Source of the DNA: Diphasiastrum complanatum
Lineage: Eukaryota; Streptophyta; Lycopodiopsida; Lycopodiales; Lycopodiaceae
Length of the DNA stretch: 41,152 bases
NCBI GenBank assembly: GCA_029204225.1
Contig: MU835189.1
Coordinates: 1 to 41,152 of the forward strand
Direction: 5' to 3'
Below are positions 31,032 through 41,152 of this stretch, one piece after another; the first letter of the stretch is position 1, and every line of letters begins with the position of its first letter. The notes beneath the pieces were generated by a model. It was not told the origin of the DNA and made no database searches. It saw only the letters and a program-made list of their open reading frames with translations. The translations under genes and the position numbers were made by a program.

Positions 31032-31813
31032 AAGAGGGATTGGTTGTCAGATTACTTGATCTATCAATCTACTTGAGACTAAGATCAATCTAGATCAATT
31101 CTAGACACAAAATCCTAACAAGAACAATCATTAATTGAAGGTAGGTGTACTTTTTGGTTTCACATGTGTGAAACATTGTCTGAGTATGGACTCCAACCTG
31201 AAAATCAAGTACACATTGATAGAACCTCAAAACAATCAAAACAAATGTAGACAAATGGAGAGAATCACTCAAAATTGCTTCCAAAACCAAGATTGGTGTC
31301 TCACAATGATTATGGCCAAATGTGACTCTCTATATACAATAAGTGGGAGATCGTGGTACTGATCATTCCTCTGATCCCACATGTGTGAAGGCGCTTTGTC
31401 ATATGATGATTCGTCATGCAAAACTGACACTTGGACAAAACCTTCTATTTTGTGCACTTTTGGTCCATTTTCCTTCTATATGGAGATCTACTTGAAAATC
31501 TTCTAGAAGTCAAAATTCGTCTACTTCAGCTTATTCCCAACATGTGAGCTGTCCTCTACACATGGGATGTGACACCTAACCAAAGGATGTGGCTCATGCA
31601 AGCAATAGACTGATGCCATGTGTCATATGTCTAGAAAACTAGTTTTTGTACTTTTTAGCCACTAGAACTTAAATTAAATCATATGTACAACCTATATGAT
31701 TATGGTACATGACAAGTACACTAATTTCACACGTGAGAACAGGCTCCACACATGTGTGTTTATTTATATACAAGATGTTTGGCCTCTATTAAGCTTGTTT
31801 TGTATTTTTCACA
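31032..31813 (-). mobile_element. D-family LTR, lone and truncated
   Basis: Matches 22317-23129 from agagggattggttg onward and has the complete end ...tatttttcaca missing from that copy. The first ~50 bp of the plus-strand side are absent. No D interior lies beside it. It borders the RNase H end of G. Confidence 0.88.
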
Positions 31814-32750
31814 ACGTCACTGTAAGATTCAACTTCCTTTGAATAACATAGTACGTAGTCTTTCAATTATTGGAAATATTGTACTACTCTTTTTGCTAAC
31901 TTTCCAATGCAACAATCTTGGATTCTGATTAAATTGGCTTAGCTTGTATACTGCAAATGCTATATCAAGTGTAGTGTTGTCTACAAGATGCAACAATGAT
32001 CCAATCAGCCTTCGATAGGGTGTATTGGCCATTTGTTTCTCTTCTTTGAGAGTCTGCGGGCAATCTGCCTTACTGAGTATTGTTCCAGGTATTATGGAAG
32101 TATGCACACCTTTGCATTCGAGCATGTTGAAGGTTTTAATGATTTTTTGAATATATTTTTGTTGGTGAAAATACAACTTGCCACCTTCAAAGTCTCTTTC
32201 GATCTATAAGCCTAGAAAGATTTTTGCTTCTCCTAGGTTAGTGATCTCAAATATTCCAGAAATGTCTCTTTTAACATCTAAAATTAACTTATCTTTTCTT
32301 GAGAAGATAAGTGTGTCGTCTACATAAACAGCTAGAATGATAATTTCTCTTTCGACATGTTTGATATAGACATTCGACTCGACGAATAAAGATTCGAAAC
32401 CTAAAGAATGTAGTGCTTCGTCCTTCTCTCTATACCACTGTCTAGCTACTTGTTTCAAACCATAGATGCTTTCATTCATGTGACATCCAAATTTTGGATA
32501 TTCTTGGCTTATAAAACCAAGTGGTTGATCCATGACTAAATCTTCTTCTAATTCTGCATGCAAGAAAGCAGTTTTCTCATCCACAATATGAATTTTAAGA
32601 TTATGAGCCACTGCATAAGCAAATAACAAGTGAATTGACATGGGTTTGACTACTGGTGAGAAAGTATCAGTGTAGTCAATCCCACTATTTCTGTGAAAAA
32701 TTTTTCGCAACCAATCTTGATTTGTATCTGATGTTATCTCCATCAGGACT
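31814..32750 (-). pseudogene. copia RT and RNase H start (element G)
   Basis: Minus strand. RT opens with SPDGDNIRYKSRLVAKNFSQ (32690-32750). After a shift, a 150-codon open run has GIDYTDTFSPVVK, KTAFLHAELEED, YGLKQVARQWYRE and AVYVDDTLIFS, ending NLGEAKIFLGL (32204-32690). A second piece (31829-32176) continues with YFHQQKYIQKII, PYRRLIGSLLHL and LDIAFAVYKLSQF, then the start of the RNase H link. YVDD is intact. Few lesions suggest G is younger than B or C. At its 5' side it runs into one and a third units of the tandem repeat seen beyond F; at its 3' side it is cut by the D-type LTR. Integrase and gag are absent. Confidence 0.9.
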
Positions 32751-32950
32751 CCTTGGGAAGTAACCCTTGAAGCTTTGTGAGCAAGTGAATCCAACTTAGA
32801 TACAAGTGCATACCAGTCTGAGAGGGTTTGTTCCAAGAAAATCTTAAAATTTTGCAAAAACACCCCAAACAAATGCACCTTTTTCAATATTTTTTGAGTT
32901 TCCTTGGGAAGTAACTCTTGCAGCTTTGTGAGTAGGTAAATCTGACTTAG
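32751..32950 (-). repeat. tandem-repeat units joined to G RT
   Basis: Reverse complement of the array unit at 40249-41152: about 1.3 units, ending ...cttcccaagg immediately before the SPDG codons of RT. One unit is open in frame with part of the G reading frame (FLQNFKIFLEQTLSDWYALV). Confidence 0.9.
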
Positions 32951-33208
32951 ATGAATACAACGATCAAATCACAATCCTGTGCCCAAGAATGGTTCACAGT
33001 AATGGTGCACTATGTACAATGATCTTACTTAGCTAGTTACAGATTAATTAACTATCTCTATTTTTTGAATGGCTTTCACTCTCTCTGAGATCTCTGATCC
33101 TATGGAATCAGATACACAATCGAGTTCATGCAAGAACTCTAATTCACTGTTCTCCACTTGCATGTGTATAATCACAGATTGCCTCATCATCATTTACGTG
33201 AGTTGCCG

Positions 33209-33209
<1 letters not shown>
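32951..33209. other. unassigned sequence
   Basis: No motif recognised. It begins where the repeat unit breaks off and leads into the microsatellite. The frame at 33069-33386 is mostly microsatellite. Confidence 0.35.

Positions 33210-33271
<62 letters not shown>
33210..33271. repeat. (TA)n microsatellite
   Basis: About 30 TA units without interruption. Confidence 0.98.
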
Positions 33272-33276
<5 letters not shown>

Positions 33277-33570
33277 GGAGCAGTTACAATGACTGTGTGG
33301 GCAACGAGCGTGAAATATTGCAGTTACTGAAAAGTGCTAAAGTGAACTATGACGTGGTCTGCATTTGGACAGGGCAGTGTGGATGATGTGGATCTCGAAC
33401 TCAAAGTCTTTGAGTTCGTAGGTGATCGAAGAGGATGTAGTCGAAGATCTCGAACTCAAAGAATTCATCATCGATCCCGCTTCTGCTCCAGTTGGTTGAT
33501 CGACTTTAGAGAGTAAGACTGCAAAGTTGTCGTGGAGAGGGAGAGTGTGTGTATATATTTACATACTATA
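33272..33570. other. unassigned, with perfect palindrome
   Basis: CGAACTCAAAG-T-CTTTGAGTTCG at 33396-33418 is a perfect 11-bp-arm hairpin. Its left half, with five flanking bases, recurs as gatctcgaactcaaag at 33446-33461. No gene is seen. Confidence 0.6.
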
Positions 33571-34144
33571 TTGGTGTACAGGATGAACTCAAATGATTTG
33601 TGTTCTAATGACTCGAATTTTGGAGATTCAAATTCTGGTGAGTTGGAGTGATGCTTAATTCCAACAAAGACTACTATGGTGAACTCCTAAGATGAGGATA
33701 GGGAGAAAACACAATAAGAGACACTATGGAGTCAAACTGCCCAACCAAACCTAGATCAAAACTGGATCTGGCCCCCAAGCCATGCCATGTGAAAGCTAGA
33801 GGAGAAGACAGAAACTGGTAACCTAAACCCAATATGTCGACGGGAGAATTCCTACCTCATTATATAGAGAGTAGAGTCCTGTGCATGAACCCATGCGATC
33901 CCCATGCAGGTCAACTATAAATAGGTCACATCTCTTCGGGTAGTCCTCCTGCCTACATCTGTCACACATACATGCACTACTCCATATGTCTCAATTAGAG
34001 TGTCTGGGTCCTCTCAAGGTAATTAATCACAAATAGGCCTTGACATGGAATTAAATCTCAGCATGACCAATAACCTCGAAAACCAGAGGGTCGGCCTACC
34101 ATATTAGGACTATTCCATGTCCTTAGCTGAATATGGCCATAACA
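33571..34144 (-). mobile_element. gypsy 3' LTR (element L), left limit uncertain
   Basis: The minus strand starts TGTTATGGCCATATTCAGC at 34144, directly after a purine tract. TATATAATG at 33858-33866 is a candidate promoter. A plus-strand TATAAATA at 33916-33923 also exists. The left limit is only a guess. Confidence 0.55.
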
Positions 34145-34258
34145 TTCTTCTCCCCTTAATCTGGTTTTGTCCTCAGAACGGGAAACACGAGACATGAAAT
34201 TCTTCCTTAAGCTTTCAACTTTTAAGCAAGAATGATTATCCTTAGTTTGATCTCTCAT
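34145..34258 (-). pseudogene. polyprotein tail and purine tract (L)
   Basis: The minus strand reads SRSEDKTRLRGEECYG across a purine-rich ATTAAGGGGAGAAGAA (34145-34160) beside the LTR. The 'EDKTxLRGGE' type of ending is usual at the 3' end of many plant chromovirus-type gypsy polyproteins, where the final codons overlap the polypurine tract. No chromodomain or integrase is recognisable upstream. Confidence 0.5.
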
Positions 34259-37200
34259 TTTGAATAAGTACTCAGAGATGCAACGAATCTACGATTTATT
34301 GACTCTACACAGGAGTACCAACTCAAAATCCCAAAATACACTAAGCAATAATTATTGCAACTGGGTTGATCTTCTCCAAATAAAAGTTCATCACCTTCAT
34401 GTAATCCCAATTACATGACCACGGGGTGAATTAACTCTTTATTTTTGAGGTCAAGTCCAAAAGCTAAAGAAATTTCATTGTTTTGATAGTCTAAATTTTA
34501 TCCACAATTTCTTGTAGATAATAGTGTTTCTTGGTACAAATATTCTTAGAATATCCAAGATATTCTAAAATACAACAATTCAATAAACTAAAATCTCTAG
34601 GAGTCCATCAAGACTCAGACAATTGTAACTCAATCCAGAGTATTGTAGTTACTTTAACAAGTTAATAGCTCCCTTTCTAGCATCACATGCAAGAAATAAG
34701 CAATCCATCTTAATCTCAATATATTCTACTGTCTCCTATTATCTGGAGATATAGACTGAACTTGTGCACAACACAAAGACTATAATCTGTAGAAGAATAC
34801 TATCCACTAAAGTAAGCAAACTCCACACAAGTCAAAACAATTTACTTAATAAGAAATGCTTGTGAGATCCATAGGACTCAATAAAATACTGGAGTAAAGA
34901 TATTTACACTTCCAAAGTGCTAATCTAAAATCTCAACTCAATTAGAACTAGGAATTACTCAACATACCTAAGAATCAACACATTTTCTAATTATCCTCTG
35001 ATTAAGTATCCATTTATGATCCATCAATGACAAATAGCTAGACTCCCAATCATAATTTACTGGAATCTCAAAGCATACTTAATTCTAAAAGGGTACTGGA
35101 GTTTATGTTTAATACACAACTCAGGAAACATATAAGAATCATTCCAAAATCTTTTCCACTAGGATGATACTGGATTATAAGAATATTCCTCAAAGTGGAT
35201 TCCTCAAAATGTGAGTTATCAAATTCCAAACCATCAAGTAGTTAAAGACATAAAGCATACCAAAATGATATCAATAACTGTCTTCATGCACTAAATCTAG
35301 ATATCCAAAGATCTATTGAATTTTAATTTAGTTATTATTCTCGGATTCATTATGATTCGTAATTCAATTGAGCGCTTTGAGATACAATCACTAATGAGCT
35401 GAGTCTATTTCTTAACTAAGGAATACTCTATCCCAAGAATATTGTATATTCAATGCACGTAGTTTTAACTGATGAATCCTGATGATTCACTAACCATGCG
35501 TCTTACAAGCAATATAGTTTAAAACCATTAGTTTCTGGTGACTCCTCATCACAATGATCGTTTTACCGATTAACTTCATCCTGGAGTAATCTACTAGTCA
35601 AGTTAATTGCCAATGACTCAGAAATCTTAAATGTATATGTGAAGAATTCAATTACACTAGTATGACATCACATTTAGATCCTCATCCAAATTATTTTATA
35701 AGTTAATCCATAGATCTTCCACACAAAGATTTGTTAACTCTACAAGTATCTGTCAAAACTGTACTTGATTGTATGTCTATGTTTACTGACTAGGTTAAGT
35801 GCACCAAATAACCCTAGTAACTAGGAATACACAGTAGATTCATACAAGATTAATTGTGCACATATGTGAATAATCTCACTATGACCCAATACATAAACAC
35901 ATTTTCATCTGGCATATTCCTCTAATATTCACATATGTTACTCACATATTTCACCGAGAATCTTGTAACTCAGCTACTAAAAAATTTCTATTTCTCATGA
36001 GTAAATAACATATTCGAAAAATCTTTGAGACGAATAACATTCCATCTCAATAGTTTTTTAATCCAACTTATCTCTAATTACATAATTTCTTCCACTTAAT
36101 CAACCTCTCTTTGATCCTGGTACTCAAACTAAGATTAGATTGATCCAATACAAATCTCTTATACTTAAATTCTGATCAAACTTACTCCTATTCCAATCAG
36201 AATGGAATTAGTAACCTTTGACCTGTCACTGTACTACTTATAGACAATGATTCAAATTTCAAACCTACTCCAGTTTCAGATTGTCCACACAATCGCTAGA
36301 GAAATTCTCTTATTTGCAAAATTTTAATTAGGTATCTTACTCTGAATCTATTCAAAATTACTTTCAGAAAAAAATTTCATTTCTATACCACAACTGATTC
36401 TCTTCAACCAACAGATCCACAGATAGAATCTTATCCCATCACTTCACCCATCCTTCTAAAGAAATTATCAACTCTTATAAAAGTTAACTGGAAAGATCAC
36501 ATATGAAAATATCCAAATCCATGAAAAGTCAATAATAAGTGCATTTCACAAAAGGGTTCACTCTGTTACAAACAAGACTTTTCCTTCAAATATTTTCAAC
36601 CCAAGTGACAGTACTATCATTTCTCTGAGATCCATTTATGCAAAAGAGATATCTTAGGTTTAAGAAATTGAAACACTTTGACTTTAGAATTTATCTGAAT
36701 TCCAAGTCTATGCACACAAGTAGTAATTTATATAACATAATAGTCTTTTAAAAGAATAACTTCATGTTGGAAATAATCATATAAACCAGTTTGATGTCTT
36801 ATATTCGAGAAATTACTAAGAAGTAAAGGATTAATTAAGAAAGTGTGAAATACATTTGAGGTTCTTTGATTTTGTAAATAGTGAGATACCACATTAAGAT
36901 CTAGATTAAACCTCAAAATCTCCCAAAATACCTCACATTTTATCAACGGTTTTTTTTTTTTCCCGTATCATGACTAGGTACTACAATTCTCCATTGATAA
37001 TCAGATCTTTACAGTCTTAGAATTTCCTTTCCAAAATTACTGAATACCACCAACTCTTCCTTCCAAAACACCCTGAACTGTCTTATCTGATATTCTAGAG
37101 ATCCACTGATCATCTAGTTGTCCTATAATCCATATAGGATATTATCTCTTGTTCCCAAAAACTGGAGAATCCATTCATTTGGATGATTGGCATGCCTATC

Positions 37201-37480
37201 AGATGGATAGCACAAATCCACACCCGATCCAGTGATTTAAATAGAAGAATTAACACGGTTCAACCTTACATTCTGATCCTTCCATGTTAGCGAGAAGCTT
37301 CGAAACCCTACCGATGCATCAACTTTAGGGACAAGCTTTTGTCAACTAACAGATCTCAATGTAATCCATGTATCAAATTCTATTTCTAACATCACAATTG
37401 ACATTGAAACTACGGATAAACTCATTGGATACAAAGATATCAGTTATGAACTCAATTGAATGAATTCAATCTAGAAAATT
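34259..37480. other. ORF-free AT-rich block
   Basis: About 3.2 kb without any supported gene on either strand. Short words such as actggagt, caatccat and aaatctctagg recur loosely. It could be the interior of a non-autonomous element linked to L. The only longer frame (36728-36946, minus) is not recognisable. A run of 13 T is at 36949-36961. Confidence 0.5.
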
Positions 37481-37499
37481 AGTATCTGTAGCAGCATTT

Positions 37500-40248
37500 A
37501 ATCTAAGATCAGTACGATCTTGGATACCGAACTTTCAAATTATTTAGTCTGGAAGTTAAAGACTTCACTCATATTGAAGGGTGAAGGTCTTTGGCAATGG
37601 GTAGATTCAACAGAACAAAAGCCAATTACTCTTGGCAAAGAACTTCGTGAATGGAGAGAGAAAAATGACAAAGGTATAGCAATTATTGCATCTTCAGTGA
37701 ATGATAGCATAATGCTAGATCTTTCATCAACTTCGCACGTGAAAGAATTGTGGGAATAATTGCAAACCAAGAATGAGGCTCGATCTCGTAATCAGATCAT
37801 GTTCTTGGAAGAACAATTGACTTACCTACAATGGGATGGCAAAGATCTGACCACTTTCGTATGAAAGATAAAGGATCTGTTTATTTCTTTGCAAAATTCT
37901 GATATCGAAAATGCAATCTCAAAGGAAAAATAGCTTAGCTATTTTCTTCAAGCCCTACCTAGGTCATTCCACACAACTCAAACTTTATTGGCGAATGATT
38001 CGTCTATGACACTTCAAAAGGTGATAGATGGAGTCAAAGATGAAGTAGAAGCTCGCGAATGCTATGATGATAATGGTGATTCGGAAAAAGCTCTATTTAC
38101 TCAGAAGAATAAATCTTCGAAGAAGTTTAAGTCTAAGAGGGAGTCGTCTAAGAAGAATGGAAATCGTTTAGACGAATCCAAGACAAATGATCGACAATCA
38201 GGAAAACAACAGGAAGATTCTAGTGATAGGAAGATCTACAACAGATGCAAAAGATTAGGTCATACATAAGATAATTGTCAGTTGAATCCAAAGATTGATT
38301 GTATTCATTGTTATAAACGGGGTCATGCAGTAGTAGAATGTTATCAAAATCACAGGAACAAGGAGCAGAATCAAAGCGAACCTTTAAATTCAAATTTTGT
38401 CGAAGACAAAGCAGAATGCTCCAGAGCAGTAGAAGAGAGGACAACAAGGAACTCAGCAGCATATGTTTGTGCTGATCTATGTTATTCATCAAATTCAAAA
38501 ATTCGAGAAGTAGTACTTGATTCAGGAGCCACCTCACATTTTGTTTTCTCGAAACAAATTTTGTCTGAGTATAAGAAGACGAATTATTTGAGATTTAATA
38601 TACTTGGAGACGGTTCTAAGCATAGTTGATGGAACTGGTGTACTGTGGTTAGACACGAATCAGGGTGACAAGAAACTAGAGGAAGTTCTCTAGGTTCTTA
38701 CTCTCGATAAAGATCTTCTATCCGTAGCAAAGATAGTCGACACATGAATGTCAATAACCTTCACAAGGGACTCTTGTAAATTGTTCAATGAAGATTCTGA
38801 TAACCTAATTGCTAAAGATAATAGAGATGGTAATTTGTATCACTTGAGCATTCGAACTAGAGTCGAACAAGCAAATCAAACTCAAGAATCAACAGATATT
38901 CTGTGGTATAAGAGATTATGTCACATGAACATGGAAGCCTTGTACCAAGCCAACAAGAGTCAAAGAATTGAAGGAGTCAAAATCAAGAGTCGAGATATTT
39001 GAACTATTTGTGAATCTTGTCTTAAAGGGAAAATGACTCAAACACTAAAGATGTTTATAAAGCAACCAAGGTACTGGAAATTGTACATTTGGATATCTGT
39101 GGACCATTCCGAGTATTATCTTTAGGTGATGCAAAATACTTCATAACATTTACTGATGACTTCAGCAAGTTTGTTGTAGTATACTTTATTCGTACAAAAT
39201 CAGAAGCTTTCGAGAAATTCGTTGAGTATATTAATTGGGTTGAGAAGCAGACATGCAACAAGTTAAAGCAAATTCGCACAAATCGTGGAGGTGAGTACAT
39301 GTTCAATGAACTCAAAACTTTCTGTACTAATCAAGGTATTACACATACGAATACTGCATCATACACACCTCAACACAATGGAATTGCAAAATGAAAGAAT
39401 CGTACACTAATGGAAGCTGCCAGGTGTATGATGGCTCATGCAAAAGCACCAAAGCAGTTGGGGTGGAAGCAATGGCTATGTTGAACTATCTTCAGGACCA
39501 AATTCTAAAATCTAGAATATCGGATAAAACTCCTCATGAAATATGGTGGAAGTCAAAGCCAAATCTGGCTCTTGTTCGGACATTTGGATGTGCAGTTTAT
39601 ATCCACATACCTAACAAATTGAGAAAGAAACTCAATGAAAAGAAAGAACAAGATTTTCTGGTAGAATTCGAGTTACATTCTTCATATTATTGAGTCTACA
39701 TACTCGAAATTGGTAGAATAAAAGTTGTTTGAGATGTCAAATTCGATGAGTCAAAGTATATAGCAGACAATGATTTAATCAGTTGTGAAATTCTTAAGAC
39801 TTATTATGAGTTACCAACGATAGAAGTAAAGCAAGTAGATGATGAACAAGAATTACCATCTGGACATAGTAGTGATTTAGAGGGAGTTCAAATTCAAGTA
39901 CCTGAAAGACTCGAATCACCAGTTAAAATGCAAGTAGAACAAGTTGAACCCAAAAATGCAGAATTGAATTTGAGACCTATACAAACTGTGAGAAGATCTG
40001 ATAGACAAAGAAAACCACCAATAAGGTTTGGTCAGGATGTTTCAACAAATATAGCCATCGAATTTTGTGGTTTCACAGACGAACCTCAAACATTTGAGAA
40101 AGCTATTGATGGAGCAAATAAAGATCATTGGATTCAAGCAATGGAGGATGAGATGTCATCAATGTATAAGAACAATGTGTGGACACTTGCACCTATACCT
40201 GATGGAAGAAGACCAGTTAAATGCAAGTGGATCTACAAGATCAAAACA
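37500..40248 (+). pseudogene. copia gag-pol, 5' half (element F)
   Basis: Plus strand. Gag: SNYLVWKLKTSLILKGEGLW (37535) through KELWE, then two zinc knuckles, the first damaged and the second intact (CIHCYKRGHAVVEC, 38300-38340). Protease: VVLDSGATSHF, active site intact (38510-38545). Pre-integrase: LWYKRLCHMN. Integrase: CESC, HLDICGPF, TFTDDFS, then IRTNRGGEY and NGIAK. The second catalytic Asp reads Asn and the catalytic Glu reads Lys. RT start: DHWIQAMEDEMSSM...KCKWIYKIKT (40120-40248). Stops or shifts occur at 37757, 37862, 37932, 38268, 38627, 39001, 39394 and 39692. RT ends at KIKT, where the tandem array begins. No LTR or primer site was identified upstream. Confidence 0.9.
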
Positions 40249-41152
40249 CAAAAAATCTTGTAAAAAGTGCATTTTTTGGGGTTTTTTTGCAAAAATTTAA
40301 GATTTTTTGGGAACAAACCCTCAAAGATCAGTACTCACTTGTATCTAAATCAGATTCACTTTCTCACAAAGCCACGAGAGTTATTTCCCAAGGAAACTCA
40401 AAACATCTTGAAAAAAGTGCATTTTTTGGGGGTTGTTTTTGCAAAATTTTAAAATTTTCTGGGAACAAACCCTTGCAAACTGGTATGCCCTTTATCTAAG
40501 TCAAATTCACCTGCTCAAAAAGCTTCAAGAGATACTTTCCAAGGAAATTCAAAAAAATCTTGAAAAAAGTGCATTTTTTTGCAAAATTTTAAGATTTTCT
40601 TGGAAAAACCCCTTGTAGGCTGGTATGCGCTTGTATCTAGGTCAGATTCACCTGCTCACAAAGCTGCAAGAGTTACTTCCCAAGAAAACTCAAAAAATCT
40701 TGGAAAAAGTGCATTTTTTTGGGGTTTTTTTGGAAAATTTGAGGATTTTCTAGGAACAAGACTGGTATGCACTTGTATTTAAGTTAGATTAACCTGCTCA
40801 CAAGGCTGTGAGAGTTATTTCCCAAAGAAACTCAAAAAATCTTGAAAAAACTACATTTTTTTGGGGGGTTTTTGGGCCAAATTTTGAGATTTTCTCGGAA
40901 CTAATCTTCGTAGGCTGGTATGTGCTTGTATCTGAGGTCAGATCCACTTGCTTACCAAGCTACGAGAGTTACTTCCTAGGGAAACTCAAAAATTTTCTGT
41001 CTGAGAAGGTTCTAGGCCACTTTTTGCTCTTGGGATCTTCACAGGGGGACTTTTTTTGGGATCTAACTCTCACAGACTTCTCTATGTCCTTGTCTCAGTG
41101 AGATGGAACTTCAGAGAGCTCTACGAAGGTTACTTCCCAAGGAAACTCAAAA
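40249..41152 (+). repeat. tandem array of 140-160-bp units inside F RT
   Basis: Six units, anchored on caaaaaatcttg at 40249, 40399, 40551, 40691 and 40833, plus a diverged sixth from about 40986. Successive spacings are about 150, 152, 140 and 142 bp. Each holds aaaagtgcatttttttgggg, a gcaaaattttaagattttct block and a gagttacttcccaaggaaactca end. The array continues past the window. Parts are open in frame and give Phe/Lys-rich peptide repeats such as KSAFFGVFLQKFKIFWEQTL. Confidence 0.95.

Noticed and set aside
33069-33386. 105-codon open frame with YIYIYI run
   Set aside because: The centre is the (TA)n microsatellite, and the flanks show no homology or splice logic.
40249-41152. Array as an ordinary spliceosomal intron
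   Set aside because: No GT donor at the exact RT boundary in F, and units are tandem and partly open. RNA processing is not excluded but not supported.

Overview
The window looks like a transposon graveyard from a large-genome land plant. The evidence is plant-type Ty1/copia and Ty3/gypsy elements, an initiator-Met tRNA primer site (TGGTATCAGAGC), an Athila/Tat-like Asp-tRNA primer site, AT-rich DNA, and old decayed copies nested in each other. A gymnosperm or another lineage that keeps old repeats would fit, but the species cannot be named from this sequence. I saw no intact gene, rRNA, tRNA or CRISPR. Almost every reading frame is interrupted.

Layout. 1-900: 5' end of a copia element (A), cut off by a foldback and a 107-bp duplication. 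1474-3590: reverse-strand copia element B with its 3' LTR. 3.6-6.4 kb: unrecognised decayed DNA with reverse-strand coding traces. 6.4-8.9 kb: cryptic simple repeats. 8.9-10.3 kb: LTR edge, primer site and leader of a gypsy element (K). 10.3-10.95 kb: LTR and RNase H end of a reverse copia element (H). 10.96-12.77 kb: gypsy gag-protease (I). 12.77-13.44 kb: inverted second copy of A (A'). 13.8-17.0 kb: copia pol and LTR (C), followed by another RT scrap (J). 17.4-27.84 kb: reverse-strand gypsy element E (5' LTR, gag, deletion, integrase, then an extra sense ORF). That extra ORF is split by D (17833-23129), a non-autonomous LTR element with a zinc-knuckle ORF and a duplicated-domain ORF of unknown function. 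28.1-29.05 kb: exon-like pieces, one resembling the C-terminal SAM-binding part of a beta-class amino-DNA methyltransferase. 29.2-31.03 kb: LTR scraps and a GC-rich hairpin cluster. 31.03-31.81 kb: a third D-type LTR. 31.8-32.95 kb: reverse copia RT (G) joined to a tandem-repeat unit. 33-37.4 kb: microsatellite, gypsy 3' end (L) and about 3 kb without ORFs. 37.5-40.25 kb: copia gag-IN-RT (F), running into a tandem array of 140-160-bp units that reaches the window end.

The genes do not form a host pathway. The interest lies in how the elements are built. (1) The tandem array interrupts RT at the same codon position in F and G. (2) Element E carries a nearly open extra ORF downstream of integrase. 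(3) D encodes an unrecognised protein with a duplicated domain, and its two LTRs do not look like a matching pair. (4) The methyltransferase-like exon may be the only host-derived coding trace.
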